Source of the DNA: Legionella antarctica | Lineage (GTDB): Bacteria; Pseudomonadota; Gammaproteobacteria; Legionellales; Legionellaceae | NCBI RefSeq assembly: GCF_011764505.1 | Contig: NZ_AP022839.1 | Span: forward strand, 3,145,001 to 3,209,000 | Length of the DNA: 64,000 nucleotides | Direction of reading: 5' to 3' | Shown: positions 35,947-45,030 of the stretch, piece after piece | Layout: every line of letters begins with the position of its first letter | Position numbering within the stretch: position 1 is the first letter of the stretch | Notes under the pieces: model-generated | Seen by the model: the letters and a program-made list of their open reading frames with translations, nothing else | Told to the model about the DNA's origin: nothing | The model's database searches: none | Position numbers and translations under genes: made by a program

Positions 35947-36831
35947 TTATTGATTAACCGTTTCTAATAACCATTTCGAAAAATTCTCTCCTTCCAGAGA
36001 ATCAATTTTCCCCAAATCTACATTAGCTTTCAGAAATCCTAATATGCTTCCGCAGTCATAACGTTTTCCCTCATAACGGTACGCCCAAATTTGTTCTTTT
36101 TTTAACAAGCCTTTAATTGCGTCTGTCAATTGGACCTCGTCTTGACCCATTTGAGGTAACGCTCTGATTTGATCAAAAATTCCCGCGCTGAGAATATAAC
36201 GTCCTACAATCCCAATATTCGATGGTGCTCTATCTGGATGAGGTTTTTCAACTAAATCGGTAACTTTTATAAGATCGTCCTTTTGTTGTTCCCCTGCAAT
36301 AACCCCGTACTGTTGAGTATGTTCCGAAAGGATGTCCTCTACGGCAAGGATATTAGGTCCATATTCGTTATAGAGCGTAACCATTTGCTTCATAATGGGC
36401 GTTTTATCAGTGAGGAGATCATCTGCAAGTAATATAGCAAACGCCTCTTGTCCCACTAATGTCTCAGCACATAAAATAGCATGACCTAAACCCAATGGTT
36501 TTGGTTGGCGAACATAAAAACACTCCATGTCTAGTGGTTTAACCGCACGCACCAGAGATAACAGTTCCATTTTATTATGCGATATCAGTTCATCTTCTAA
36601 TTCATAAGATACATCGAAATGATCTTCAATTGCACGTTTATTATGACAGGTTATAAAGATCATTTGTCGTATGCCTGCAGAATAAGCTTCTTCAACTGCA
36701 TATTGAATTAATGGCTTGTTAACAATAGATAACATTTCTTTAGGAGCTGCCTTTGTTGCCGGTAAAAACCGTGTTCCTAAACCCGCAACAGGAAATACCG
36801 CTTTAAGTATAGGGGCATATCTCGATTTCAT
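35947..36831 (-). CDS. galU: UTP-glucose-1-phosphate uridylyltransferase
   Basis: A 294-residue GalU. It begins KAVFPVAGLGTRFLPATKAAPKEML (nucleotide-binding signature), with LADDLL (metal-binding Asp, about 130) and a GRYIL/VEKP region for UDP-glucose binding. The start at 36831 gives the usual length; an upstream in-frame ATG at 36891 lacks a ribosome site. It makes UDP-glucose, the BcsA substrate. It is the first gene of galU-pgi-bcsC (17-bp and 5-bp gaps) and diverges from bcsR across about 208 bp, which should hold the promoters for both halves of the cellulose locus. Confidence 0.94.
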   Translation of the reverse strand: MKSRYAPILKAVFPVAGLGTRFLPATKAAPKEMLSIVNKPLIQYAVEEAYSAGIRQMIFITCHNKRAIEDHFDVSYELEDELISHNKMELLSLVRAVKPLDMECFYVRQPKPLGLGHAILCAETLVGQEAFAILLADDLLTDKTPIMKQMVTLYNEYGPNILAVEDILSEHTQQYGVIAGEQQKDDLIKVTDLVEKPHPDRAPSNIGIVGRYILSAGIFDQIRALPQMGQDEVQLTDAIKGLLKKEQIWAYRYEGKRYDCGSILGFLKANVDLGKIDSLEGENFSKWLLETVNQ

Positions 36832-37039
36832 GGGTAACCAAGCCTTGTATATAATGCGAATCAAAGTATTATTATTATTTATCAATACCATAGAATCAGT
36901 AGAAAAAAAACATTAACGTAAGAAAAGAAACTACAATTTTATCACCTGTACACGTCCCTGGGATGAAAAGTGGTAGCCATACTCAAGACTTCCTAATCCT
37001 TGCTATACTTGAATGAAGACATTCTTGCTGAGGGATACC

Positions 37040-37237
37040 ATGGATAAAAAAATACGAAATATTAATCGGACTATGCCCATGAAAACAGCAGAAGATTTAC
37101 TGGCACTCAGTCACGCTTACTCATTATCAAAGTTAAGTTATATCAATATCTCACAATTGGAGCACTTGGCGCATATGATGGAGCATTGGCCATTATTGTC
37201 AGAGTTAGCCCAATTAACCCCCAACGAATTAGACTAA
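37040..37237 (+). CDS. bcsR: Cellulose biosynthesis protein BcsR
   Basis: A 65-residue protein. The core ALSHAYSLSKLSYINIS followed by QLEHLAHMMEHWPLLSELAQ lines up with E. coli BcsR (…FSLPDIDYADISQREQLAA…WPLLAEFAQ). BcsR partners BcsQ and supports assembly of the Bcs complex. The start at 37040 has GAGGG about 7 nt upstream; an in-frame ATG at 37013 is less likely. A TATACT at 37004-37009 may be its -10 box. bcsQ follows after 31 bp. Confidence 0.85.
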   Translation: MDKKIRNINRTMPMKTAEDLLALSHAYSLSKLSYINISQLEHLAHMMEHWPLLSELAQLTPNELD

Positions 37238-37268
37238 CCCGGACTAATAAACAAGGATAGACTCAATT

Positions 37269-38009
37269 ATGCCAGTGATAGCCTTACAAGGAATTCGGGG
37301 AGGAACCGGTACCACCTCAATAACGGCAGGATTAGCCTGGGCCTTGCAAAGTCTGGGCGAGTCTGTTTTGGTAATTGACTTCTCACCAGACAATTTGCTG
37401 CGCCTGTATTTTAATATGTCTTTTAAACAACCTCGTGGCTGGGCACAAGGCCTGATGAACAATGTTCCATGGCAAGAAAATGCCATGCGATATACCAGGT
37501 TGTTGGATTTTATCCCTTTTGGGCACACATCAAAATCTGATTTGCTCCAACTGGATGCTAAATTTCGAGCTGAACCAGATTTTTGGCAATTGAATATCGC
37601 TCAGTTAATTGCTACCAGGAATTACAACTGGATTCTACTTGACCTTCCAGCGGCAAATACCGTATTGGCTCAAAGTGGATTGGCTTTGGCTGACCACATA
37701 ATCTGTTTATTAAACCCCGATGTAGCCTGTCATGTTCGTTTACACCAACAAGATCTGGCTGAACGCTGCTATTTTTTAATGAATAAATACACCTCTTCGA
37801 ATCAGTTACAGCAAGACCTGGTTCAATTATGGCAACACACTGTTCCTGATTTATTACCCATAATGATTCATCTTGATGAGGCAGTTGCTGAAGCACTTGC
37901 CGTCAAACAACCCATCGGTGAGTACAGTACCCATAGTTTAGCTACCAAAGAACTTGGGGTATTCGCTAACTGGTGTTTAACTCAGTTCACAGCAGAACAT
38001 CATGAGTAG
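37269..38009 (+). CDS. bcsQ: Cellulose biosynthesis ATPase BcsQ (ParA/MinD-like)
   Basis: A 246-residue deviant-Walker ATPase. It opens ALQGIRGGTGTTSITAGLAW, the BcsQ form of the P-loop, and continues VLVIDFSPDNLLRLYFNM and WILLDLPAAN (Walker B region). BcsQ helps place the cellulose machine at the pole and forms a complex with BcsR and BcsE. It overlaps bcsA by 8 bp. Confidence 0.92.
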   Translation: MPVIALQGIRGGTGTTSITAGLAWALQSLGESVLVIDFSPDNLLRLYFNMSFKQPRGWAQGLMNNVPWQENAMRYTRLLDFIPFGHTSKSDLLQLDAKFRAEPDFWQLNIAQLIATRNYNWILLDLPAANTVLAQSGLALADHIICLLNPDVACHVRLHQQDLAERCYFLMNKYTSSNQLQQDLVQLWQHTVPDLLPIMIHLDEAVAEALAVKQPIGEYSTHSLATKELGVFANWCLTQFTAEHHE

Positions 38010-40620
38010 CATTTTGCACTTGGTTTTGGCAAGACCAGCATATCAAATTGTGGAGCGTCGTTATCGATATTATCGTCATTATGGAGCGTCCATTGGTGCC
38101 TCATTGTTTGCCACCCTGTTTTTTATTTTAACTTGGGTTTTTCTGCGACCCGAATCTCCAAGCTGGCAATGGGTTCGTGCAAATCGTCTTGACTGGTTTC
38201 CCCAAATATCCCCAATCCGCCCTCGCTTCGGAGATATTTTACGCTATGTGATTCAATCTATCTGGCTGGTTCTGATTGTTCACGACCGACCTAAAAAAGT
38301 TGATTTTCAACTAAAGCAATGGAAAACGCAAAGTATTAACTCTTATTATAAGTGGATAAACGCCTTACCCCAAAAAATCAGGACAAGTCATTTTGGAACA
38401 ACTCTAAAACATCTGAACCAGATGAGTAACGGCACATACACTGTTTTACTCATTTTAATGAGTGTTTTTGCGACGGTGTTACTGCTGCTTTGTATTACGC
38501 AACCCTTTAACCCCACGGCTCAGTTTATTTTTTTAGTCATTCTATTATTCATCGCCTTAAGCATCCGGCATGTCCCCGGACATATCATAGTCATTATGTT
38601 GATCGTACTTTCATTAATTACTTCAAGCCGTTACATGTGGTGGCGATACAGTAACACCCTCATCTGGAATGACCCCTTGAGTTTCTTATTTGGTTTTCTC
38701 CTCATTTTTGCAGAGAGTTATATTTTCCTGGTTCTGATTTTAGGCTATTTTCAAAGTATTTGGCCTTTGCAACGTGAGCCTGTGGCATTACCTGAAGACA
38801 CTACTACCTGGCCCACAGTTGATATTTTGATCCCTACTTATGATGAAGAACTGAGTGTAATCAAGCCTTCTGTATACGCTGCATTAGGCCTGGAATGGCC
38901 AAAAGACAAACTCAATATTTATATTCTGGATGATGGTAATCGTCCTCTATTTAAAAAATTCGCTCATGAAGTTGGCGTTCGCTATATTGCCCGTACGACG
39001 AATGAACATGCTAAAGCAGGTAATATCAATCACGCGTTAAAACAAACTCACGGTGAGTTCGTCACTATTTTTGACTGCGACCACATACCAGCACATACAT
39101 TTTTACAATTAACTATGGGTTGGTTTTTAAAAGATCCTAAACTTGGACTATTGCAAACCCCGCACCATTTTTTCTCACCAGATCCGTTTGAACGTAACCT
39201 GGAAGCATTTCAAAATATACCCAATGAAGGCGCATTATTTTATGGCGTAGTACAAGACGGAAATGATTTTTGGGATGCAACTTTTTTTTGCGGTTCCGCA
39301 GGTGTACTCCGTCGCAGTGCTCTGGAGACTATTGGTGGATTTGCGGTAGAGAGCGTTACAGAAGACGCACTTACCTCACTTCGCATGCAACGTCATCATT
39401 ACTCCTCCGCTTATATTCGTATCCCCATGTCAGCTGGTCTGGCAACTGAAAGTTTAGCACACCATATAGGACAGCGTATTCGGTGGGCGCGAGGTATGGT
39501 ACAAATTTTACGTGTAGATAATCCGTTAAGGGGCAAAGGTCTGACCCTTCCGCAACGCCTTTGCTATTTCAATGCCATACTGTACTTTTTATCGGGTATT
39601 CCCCGTTTAATTTTCCTCGTTACCCCGGTAGCGTTCCTCCTGCTTCATGCCCAAATAATTTATGCCTCAGCCTTAATGGTTATCTTGTATGCATTTCCCC
39701 ATATCATCCATACAGTCTTAGCCAATACCCGAATCCAGGGAAAATATCGTCATTTTTTGTGGAATGAAATATATGAAACAGTGATGGCATGGTATATCGC
39801 AATACCAACCACAATCGCTTTAATCAATCCGCGCAAAGGTAAATTTAATGTCACCGCTAAAGGAGGCTTAATAAAAGAACCCTATGCTGACTGGGTAACT
39901 GCCCGCCCTTATCTGGTTCTGCTGGCCATTAATTTAACCGGTTTGATTGCGGGGATTTGGCGTTTATTTTTTGGCCCAATTGAAGATATTCCCGCCCTGA
40001 TAATCACCCTTACATGGGTAATATACAATCTTACCATTCTTGGCGGAGCACTGGGTGTAGATGTTGAAACAAAGCAGGTGCGTAAATCGCATCGGGTTAA
40101 ATTTTCTCTGCCAGCAGTAATAGCTCGAAATGACGGTCACTTATTTCCCTGTACGGTGCGCAATTATTCAGATAACGGACTAGGCATAGAAATAAATGAG
40201 CCTGATTTACTAAACAATGGTGAAAATATAGCACTGTTACTTAATAACGGCATTGAGGAGTTCCAGTTTCCTTGTAAGGTTATCCGCATTTTTGACCGTT
40301 CAATAGGAATAAGCCTCAAAGACTTATCAGTCAAACAACACATTGATTTTATCCAATGCACTTTTGCTCGGGCAGATACCTGGGCACTGTGGCTTAAAAG
40401 CTTCCCTGAAGACAAACCCATACAAAGTATGCGTCATGTTTTTAGACTGGACTTCCGTGGCTATCTGAGTATTATAGAATATACACCACCATTAGTTCGG
40501 AACATCCTGATGAGTTTCGCCCGTATACTCTTATGGATAGTGTCATTTGCTCCGCACAGTATAAAAAAAAATCAAATGACAGTATCCTGTCAGAATCGCC
40601 GGGTAAGTGTCTGCCACTGA
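38002..40620 (+). CDS. bcsA: Cellulose synthase catalytic subunit BcsA with IS-derived C-terminal tail
   Basis: An 872-residue processive GT2 synthase that polymerises UDP-glucose and threads the glucan through the membrane. Transmembrane segments flank the GT domain. Its catalytic residues are visible: ILDDGNRP (about 310), FDCDHIP (DxD, about 358), VTEDALTS (TED, about 453) and QRIRWARG (QxxRW, about 491). A PilZ c-di-GMP domain follows, with RKSHR (about 694) and NYSDNGLGIE. IS66 inserted at 40581, so the native last seven residues (PVKTEGI, stop formerly at 42727-42729) are replaced by twelve encoded by the element's inverted repeat. The conserved domains are intact, so activity may survive. 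Confidence 0.93.
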   Translation: MSSILHLVLARPAYQIVERRYRYYRHYGASIGASLFATLFFILTWVFLRPESPSWQWVRANRLDWFPQISPIRPRFGDILRYVIQSIWLVLIVHDRPKKVDFQLKQWKTQSINSYYKWINALPQKIRTSHFGTTLKHLNQMSNGTYTVLLILMSVFATVLLLLCITQPFNPTAQFIFLVILLFIALSIRHVPGHIIVIMLIVLSLITSSRYMWWRYSNTLIWNDPLSFLFGFLLIFAESYIFLVLILGYFQSIWPLQREPVALPEDTTTWPTVDILIPTYDEELSVIKPSVYAALGLEWPKDKLNIYILDDGNRPLFKKFAHEVGVRYIARTTNEHAKAGNINHALKQTHGEFVTIFDCDHIPAHTFLQLTMGWFLKDPKLGLLQTPHHFFSPDPFERNLEAFQNIPNEGALFYGVVQDGNDFWDATFFCGSAGVLRRSALETIGGFAVESVTEDALTSLRMQRHHYSSAYIRIPMSAGLATESLAHHIGQRIRWARGMVQILRVDNPLRGKGLTLPQRLCYFNAILYFLSGIPRLIFLVTPVAFLLLHAQIIYASALMVILYAFPHIIHTVLANTRIQGKYRHFLWNEIYETVMAWYIAIPTTIALINPRKGKFNVTAKGGLIKEPYADWVTARPYLVLLAINLTGLIAGIWRLFFGPIEDIPALIITLTWVIYNLTILGGALGVDVETKQVRKSHRVKFSLPAVIARNDGHLFPCTVRNYSDNGLGIEINEPDLLNNGENIALLLNNGIEEFQFPCKVIRIFDRSIGISLKDLSVKQHIDFIQCTFARADTWALWLKSFPEDKPIQSMRHVFRLDFRGYLSIIEYTPPLVRNILMSFARILLWIVSFAPHSIKKNQMTVSCQNRRVSVCH
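40574..40581 (+). repeat. IS66 target-site duplication, left
   Basis: AAATGACA here and at 42698-42705 flank the IS66 element directly. An 8-bp duplication is characteristic of IS66-family transposition. Confidence 0.95.
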
Positions 40621-40661
40621 GCCCGGACTAATCCGAGCCGCGCGCGTCAGCAAGCGGAATT
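40582..40661 (+). repeat. IS66 80-bp terminal inverted repeat, left
   Basis: The 80 bp starting GTATCCTGTCAGAATCGCC match the reverse complement of 42618-42697 with only two mismatches (positions 41 and 47). This is much longer than the 20-30 bp usual for insertion sequences. It also supplies the new stop codon of bcsA at 40618-40620. Confidence 0.93.
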
Positions 40662-40673
40662 ATCTCGAGATGC

Positions 40674-42365
40674 TTATGTGGTGCATGGAACCTGCCGCAC
40701 TTTAAGTAAGATTAATTCAGCCAATGATGGCATTTCAAATTTTTTAGTCACCCTATCGTAAATATACTGATAAACGTTAACTTTCAGTTTTCTGGCCGTC
40801 TGTACAATCGTGGCAAACGTATCCTTTGATTTGGTGCCATTTTGGGAGACCGTTTGGAGATTGATGTCGCGTATCCTTGCTTGAAACCGTGTCCCTAATT
40901 CAGAGGCATTGTTGTGCAATGGCAGAAATGGATGGTCTAACACCAATAATAACGCTTGTTTTTTAGCACGTGTCTTTGCAATGCGTTGATCTAAAACATC
41001 ATAGCCTGTCGTGGTTGCGAACAAAGTATCAAATTGCATTGATAGTTGTTGGGCCATTGATTGAGATGGAGCCGTCTTGTAAGTCAATAATGCATGGTAG
41101 AAATCCCATAATTGCTCAAGAAATACAGCCAATATATTCTGATTCATATCTGAGAATGGAGTGAGTTTTTTATAATGACGACCTTCATGGATCCAGCACA
41201 GCGCATGATGTAGGGCCAATTTATTAAACTGAGGCGCATCATCTGTCATTAAATAATGGATGAAGTATTTCGAGTGCTGATAATAGGCAAGAGCTGCTGA
41301 CTCAAGAATTATGCGTCGATTCGTGCTGTGTTTTTTTGGATTTGGAAAAAGTGTTCCCATCAAACTATCGATTGATTCACGTGTGAGGGGTTGTGCATGC
41401 AGCATTGGTTTAATTTGATCCAACCATTTTTTTGCGAGACCAAACTCATCCATTAACTCATAAGCCTCCTGATTAAACATAAACTTTAATTGGTCTCGAC
41501 ACAGCAACTCCAATAAGGTCAAGCGATCTTTTTTACGACGAGTGAAGTATGCTGTAAAAAAGTCATTACATAAAACATGGGTGTAGTGATTTTTGCCGTT
41601 AACACGACTGCCTGTGTCATCCATCTGCTGGTACAAGCCTGCGTTGCTACCGGCATCGACAATATCTTCTTTTTCCTGATGAAAAATATCATTGCCTTCT
41701 GTCAGCATGGAAGCAATTTTACCATGTGATATTTGAATACCACATGTTTTTAAAAAGCGCTCAATGGCGCTCTCCGTCATCCCTGCATCACGGTATAATG
41801 TGATGACCAGCGCTTTAACCCCAGGACCAAATTCACTGCCCTTATATTCGCCAGGAATCGGCGCAATAAAGGTTTTTTTCAAAGATGGTGAGTAATACGT
41901 TTCCAGCTTGAATTCAACATTATCCGTGATGATTTTTAGATCCTGGATGATTCGAATCTCAAAACCCTTGAACTTGGCGTCATCTGGCAGCGTTGCTTTG
42001 TCCAGAGCAATCGTAACACGTCTATCAATACGTACGTTTTTTTTGTCTTTGCCTGTGTTTTTATTGTTCCCTTTACCACGTTTATTGCGATCTCCTTCAG
42101 ATGAATGATTGGAATTGCCTGTATTATCGCCATTGCTACCTTTGGATTGACCGCGAATATTAGGTTTGCCCTGTTCACCCTTAAGGCGGTTTATCTCATC
42201 ACGTAATACTTGGTTTTCCTCTCTGAGCAAAGCATTTTCTTCGGCAAGCATTTCGACCAAATTAACCAATACCTTAATGATAGTCACGGCCTTTTTGTCG
42301 GCAAGACTATCGATATCTTTTGTTAACTCATCTAAAACTTGTTTGATTTCTTGGCGTTTCATCAT
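40674..42365 (-). CDS. IS66-family transposase (TnpC type), full length
   Basis: A 563-residue transposase. The N-terminal coiled coil or leucine zipper (about 22-60, MLAEENALLREENQVLRDEI) is followed by a low-complexity Lys/Gly/Asn linker (about 68-110), a zinc-binding-like and HTH region, and the DDE core. In the core, QQMDDTGSRV holds the first Asp, the TDDAPQFNKLA region the second, and PLHNNASELGTR the final Glu. The copy at 1-1173 is identical in protein sequence over the overlapping part. Confidence 0.95.
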   Translation of the reverse strand: MMKRQEIKQVLDELTKDIDSLADKKAVTIIKVLVNLVEMLAEENALLREENQVLRDEINRLKGEQGKPNIRGQSKGSNGDNTGNSNHSSEGDRNKRGKGNNKNTGKDKKNVRIDRRVTIALDKATLPDDAKFKGFEIRIIQDLKIITDNVEFKLETYYSPSLKKTFIAPIPGEYKGSEFGPGVKALVITLYRDAGMTESAIERFLKTCGIQISHGKIASMLTEGNDIFHQEKEDIVDAGSNAGLYQQMDDTGSRVNGKNHYTHVLCNDFFTAYFTRRKKDRLTLLELLCRDQLKFMFNQEAYELMDEFGLAKKWLDQIKPMLHAQPLTRESIDSLMGTLFPNPKKHSTNRRIILESAALAYYQHSKYFIHYLMTDDAPQFNKLALHHALCWIHEGRHYKKLTPFSDMNQNILAVFLEQLWDFYHALLTYKTAPSQSMAQQLSMQFDTLFATTTGYDVLDQRIAKTRAKKQALLLVLDHPFLPLHNNASELGTRFQARIRDINLQTVSQNGTKSKDTFATIVQTARKLKVNVYQYIYDRVTKKFEMPSLAELILLKVRQVPCTT

Positions 42366-42617
42366 CTACCACTGCGTTACTAATGCTGATACGGCAATCA
42401 TAACATGACTTTTTTTGAACGCATTTTTCGAGTTTTAACGCCACTAAGGGCTAAGAAAAAATCTGACCTCAGGAGGGAGATGTTTTATTAGTGAAAGGGG
42501 CTACATTGTGATCTTGGGGATCTTAGGGCATGCATATTGCATGACTTACGTTTGATATGGAAAAACATCAGTTTTACAGAAAAACCGTGTCAATAGGTAT
42601 TTTGAATATTTTTAAAG

Positions 42618-42697
42618 AATTCCGCTTGCTGACGCGCGCGGCTCGGATTAATCCGGACTCAGTGGCAGACACTTACCCGGCGATTCTGACAGGATAC
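42618..42697 (-). repeat. IS66 80-bp terminal inverted repeat, right
   Basis: Inverted partner of 40582-40661. Between this repeat and the transposase start lie about 250 bp (42366-42617) without a gene, presumably holding the transposase promoter; nothing else is recognised there. Confidence 0.93.
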
Positions 42698-42705
42698 AAA
42701 TGACA
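42698..42705 (+). repeat. IS66 target-site duplication, right
   Basis: AAATGACA, the direct copy of 40574-40581. The bases that follow, 42706-42729, encode the displaced native end of BcsA (PVKTEGI and stop). Confidence 0.95.
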
Positions 42706-42738
42706 CCTGTTAAAACCGAGGGAATTTGAACATTATGG

Positions 42739-45021
42739 ATGAATAATTCAATGACAAACAAAAAAATTTGTTTCAAAGCAGTTGTCTTGATAACCATCAG
42801 TTTGCTTGCTCAAACTGCTTCAGCTGTCTCATCAGAGCCTAAAAAGCAGAGCGTTACCACGCCCGCTGCTGATGCAGTTGCCCCAAGTAGAAGAATGCAG
42901 ATTTTTTTTAATCAGAACGCTTTATCCCAAAAGAATTTCACTATAACGGGTTTAAATCCGGAAAAAACAACTGAATTTACTGTAAGAAGAGATGAAATTA
43001 TTTCTCAGGCACAAGTGAATCTACAGTTTACCCCGTCACCATCGTTGATTCCAATACAATCCCAGCTTAAAGTTTATCTAAATGAAGAGTTGATGCAAGT
43101 AATCAGCCTGACTGCAGAGCAATTAGGAAAATCCAATAACGTTCTAGTACCCATTGACCCCCGCTACATCAATGATTTTAATCGCTTAAGACTGCAATTA
43201 ATTGGTCATTATAATGCCGTATGCGAAAATCCAGCAAATAGCACACTATGGATTGACATCAGTAAATCCAGTTTTATTGATTTAACCATTCAGACCTTAC
43301 CATTGAAAAAAAATCTCGCCCACTTTCCAGAGCCTTTCATTGATCCTTTAGATAATCGACCACTAAACCTGCCCATGGTTTTTTCTGGACAACCTGATTT
43401 AATGCAACAACGTGCTGCAGCCATCCTGGCTTCCTGGTTCGGCACAAAAGCTCGATGGCGTGGTCAATCATTCCCTGCCTTGTTTAATAAATTACCGGAA
43501 CGCAATGCCATAGTATTTGTCACCAACAAAGAGCGACCTGATTTCCTCAAAAACTATCCAACAGTGAATGCACCGAAAATAGAAATGATTGATCACCCCG
43601 ATAATCCCTTTATAAAATTGCTGGTTATATCAGGCCGAGATAATAATGATTTAATTATGGCCGTAAAGGGGATTGCAACCGGAACTATTCTATTTCGCGG
43701 CCAAAGTGTGACTATCGATAAAATTGAAAATCTTGCACCTCGCAAGCCTTATGATGCCCCGTTTTGGGTTCATACTGATAGGCCAACAACTTTTGCAGAG
43801 TTACAGCAATTTAAGGAACAACTGCAAACTTCCGGTTTTGATCCCGCACCAATTTCTCTTCCATTTACGCTTCCCCCGGATTTATTCCTTTACGGAAGCC
43901 CGGGTATCAATGTGGCATTGAACTATCGTTATACCATACCACCCGCGTTGAGCAGTTCACATCTAAACATTAGCTTGAATAATTATTTTGTCAAAAGTTA
44001 CCCCTTATTATTAACGCCCGATCGGGAGTCAAAATTTCTCGGTATGTGGTCTTTACAAAACTTAATCGGATCAGCTAAAAAATTTACTATTCCTGTGTTA
44101 GATTTGGGAACCAACAACCAAATGGTTTTTGAGTTCGCTTATGTTAATGTGATTGGCGGGGGCAATACAGAAGGACGTTGTGAGTCGTTCACTTTAATAA
44201 AAAATTACGCCTCTATTGACGGCAATTCAACTATAGATTTCTCAAATTACTACCACTATATGGCGATGCCCGATTTAAATGCTTTCGCTAATGCGGGCTT
44301 TCCTTTTAGCCGTTTAGCTGATCTGGCGCAAACCAGTATTTTAATAAGCAAACAACCACTGGCTATAGAAGTAACTACCCTGCTAAATGTCATTGGTAAT
44401 ATCGGCTCTCAGACTGGATATCCTGCTTTGGCCCTGACTTTAACCGATGACTGGTCCAAAATAAAAAATACAGATACTGACATTCTGATCATTGGTACTA
44501 TCCCCTCAGATCTTTATAAGGACAGTAACGTAAATCTGCTTCTGGATAAAACAAAAAGCAGGGTTAATAAACCATTCCGTCAAAATGAACTTCCAGCTTT
44601 TCCAGTCCAAGCCAATAATGCTGCGGTTAATGATCAGGCGGTCGTAAGTTCTGATGGGATAATGTCTGCAATAATAGGTCTGCAATCACCTTATTACAAG
44701 CAACGTAGCATTGTTGCCCTGCTTGCAGACAGCCCCCGGGGGTTTGAACTGCTTAATGAAACATTGACTAAAAAAGATTTGCTTGGACGAGTATTCGGTT
44801 CAGTAGCTGTAATACGAGAGTCTGGTGTGACCAGTTTGCAAGTTGGTAGTGTTTATTATATTGGCCATCTGCCTTGGTACATACAAGTTTGGCTCACTCT
44901 CAAAAAACATCCAATCAGTCTGGCACTTGGAGCAGTACTTGTGGCTATTATTTTAACATTTATGTTGTGGCATGCCTTAACAGCAATTAGTCGCCGTCGT
45001 CTAAAAAAAATGGATGATTAG
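42739..45021 (+). CDS. bcsB: Cellulose synthase regulatory subunit BcsB
   Basis: A 760-residue periplasmic subunit anchored by one C-terminal helix (LALGAVLVAIILTFMLWHAL, about 726-745). It has an N-terminal signal peptide (FKAVVLITISLLAQTASA). The body carries the alternating carbohydrate-binding and flavodoxin-like domains of BcsB (YGSPGINVALNYRYTIPPAL; FEFAYVNVIGGGNTEGRCES). BcsB completes the membrane channel with BcsA and guides the chain through the periplasm. The start could be 42739 or the in-frame ATG at 42751. It once followed bcsA by 9 bp; now 2.1 kb of IS66 lies between, so polar effects are likely. Confidence 0.93.
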   Translation: MNNSMTNKKICFKAVVLITISLLAQTASAVSSEPKKQSVTTPAADAVAPSRRMQIFFNQNALSQKNFTITGLNPEKTTEFTVRRDEIISQAQVNLQFTPSPSLIPIQSQLKVYLNEELMQVISLTAEQLGKSNNVLVPIDPRYINDFNRLRLQLIGHYNAVCENPANSTLWIDISKSSFIDLTIQTLPLKKNLAHFPEPFIDPLDNRPLNLPMVFSGQPDLMQQRAAAILASWFGTKARWRGQSFPALFNKLPERNAIVFVTNKERPDFLKNYPTVNAPKIEMIDHPDNPFIKLLVISGRDNNDLIMAVKGIATGTILFRGQSVTIDKIENLAPRKPYDAPFWVHTDRPTTFAELQQFKEQLQTSGFDPAPISLPFTLPPDLFLYGSPGINVALNYRYTIPPALSSSHLNISLNNYFVKSYPLLLTPDRESKFLGMWSLQNLIGSAKKFTIPVLDLGTNNQMVFEFAYVNVIGGGNTEGRCESFTLIKNYASIDGNSTIDFSNYYHYMAMPDLNAFANAGFPFSRLADLAQTSILISKQPLAIEVTTLLNVIGNIGSQTGYPALALTLTDDWSKIKNTDTDILIIGTIPSDLYKDSNVNLLLDKTKSRVNKPFRQNELPAFPVQANNAAVNDQAVVSSDGIMSAIIGLQSPYYKQRSIVALLADSPRGFELLNETLTKKDLLGRVFGSVAVIRESGVTSLQVGSVYYIGHLPWYIQVWLTLKKHPISLALGAVLVAIILTFMLWHALTAISRRRLKKMDD

Positions 45022-45030
45022 GATTGAGAG

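Larger units (their letters stand above)
40582..42697 (-). mobile_element. IS66-family element, complete copy, between bcsA and bcsB
   Basis: A 2116-bp element bounded by long terminal inverted repeats and an 8-bp target duplication (AAATGACA). It carries only the large transposase gene on the minus strand, without the small tnpA/tnpB genes of canonical IS66, as in the ISBst12-like subgroup. It entered the last codons of bcsA; removing it with one AAATGACA rejoins bcsA to its original stop 9 bp before bcsB. Confidence 0.96.
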
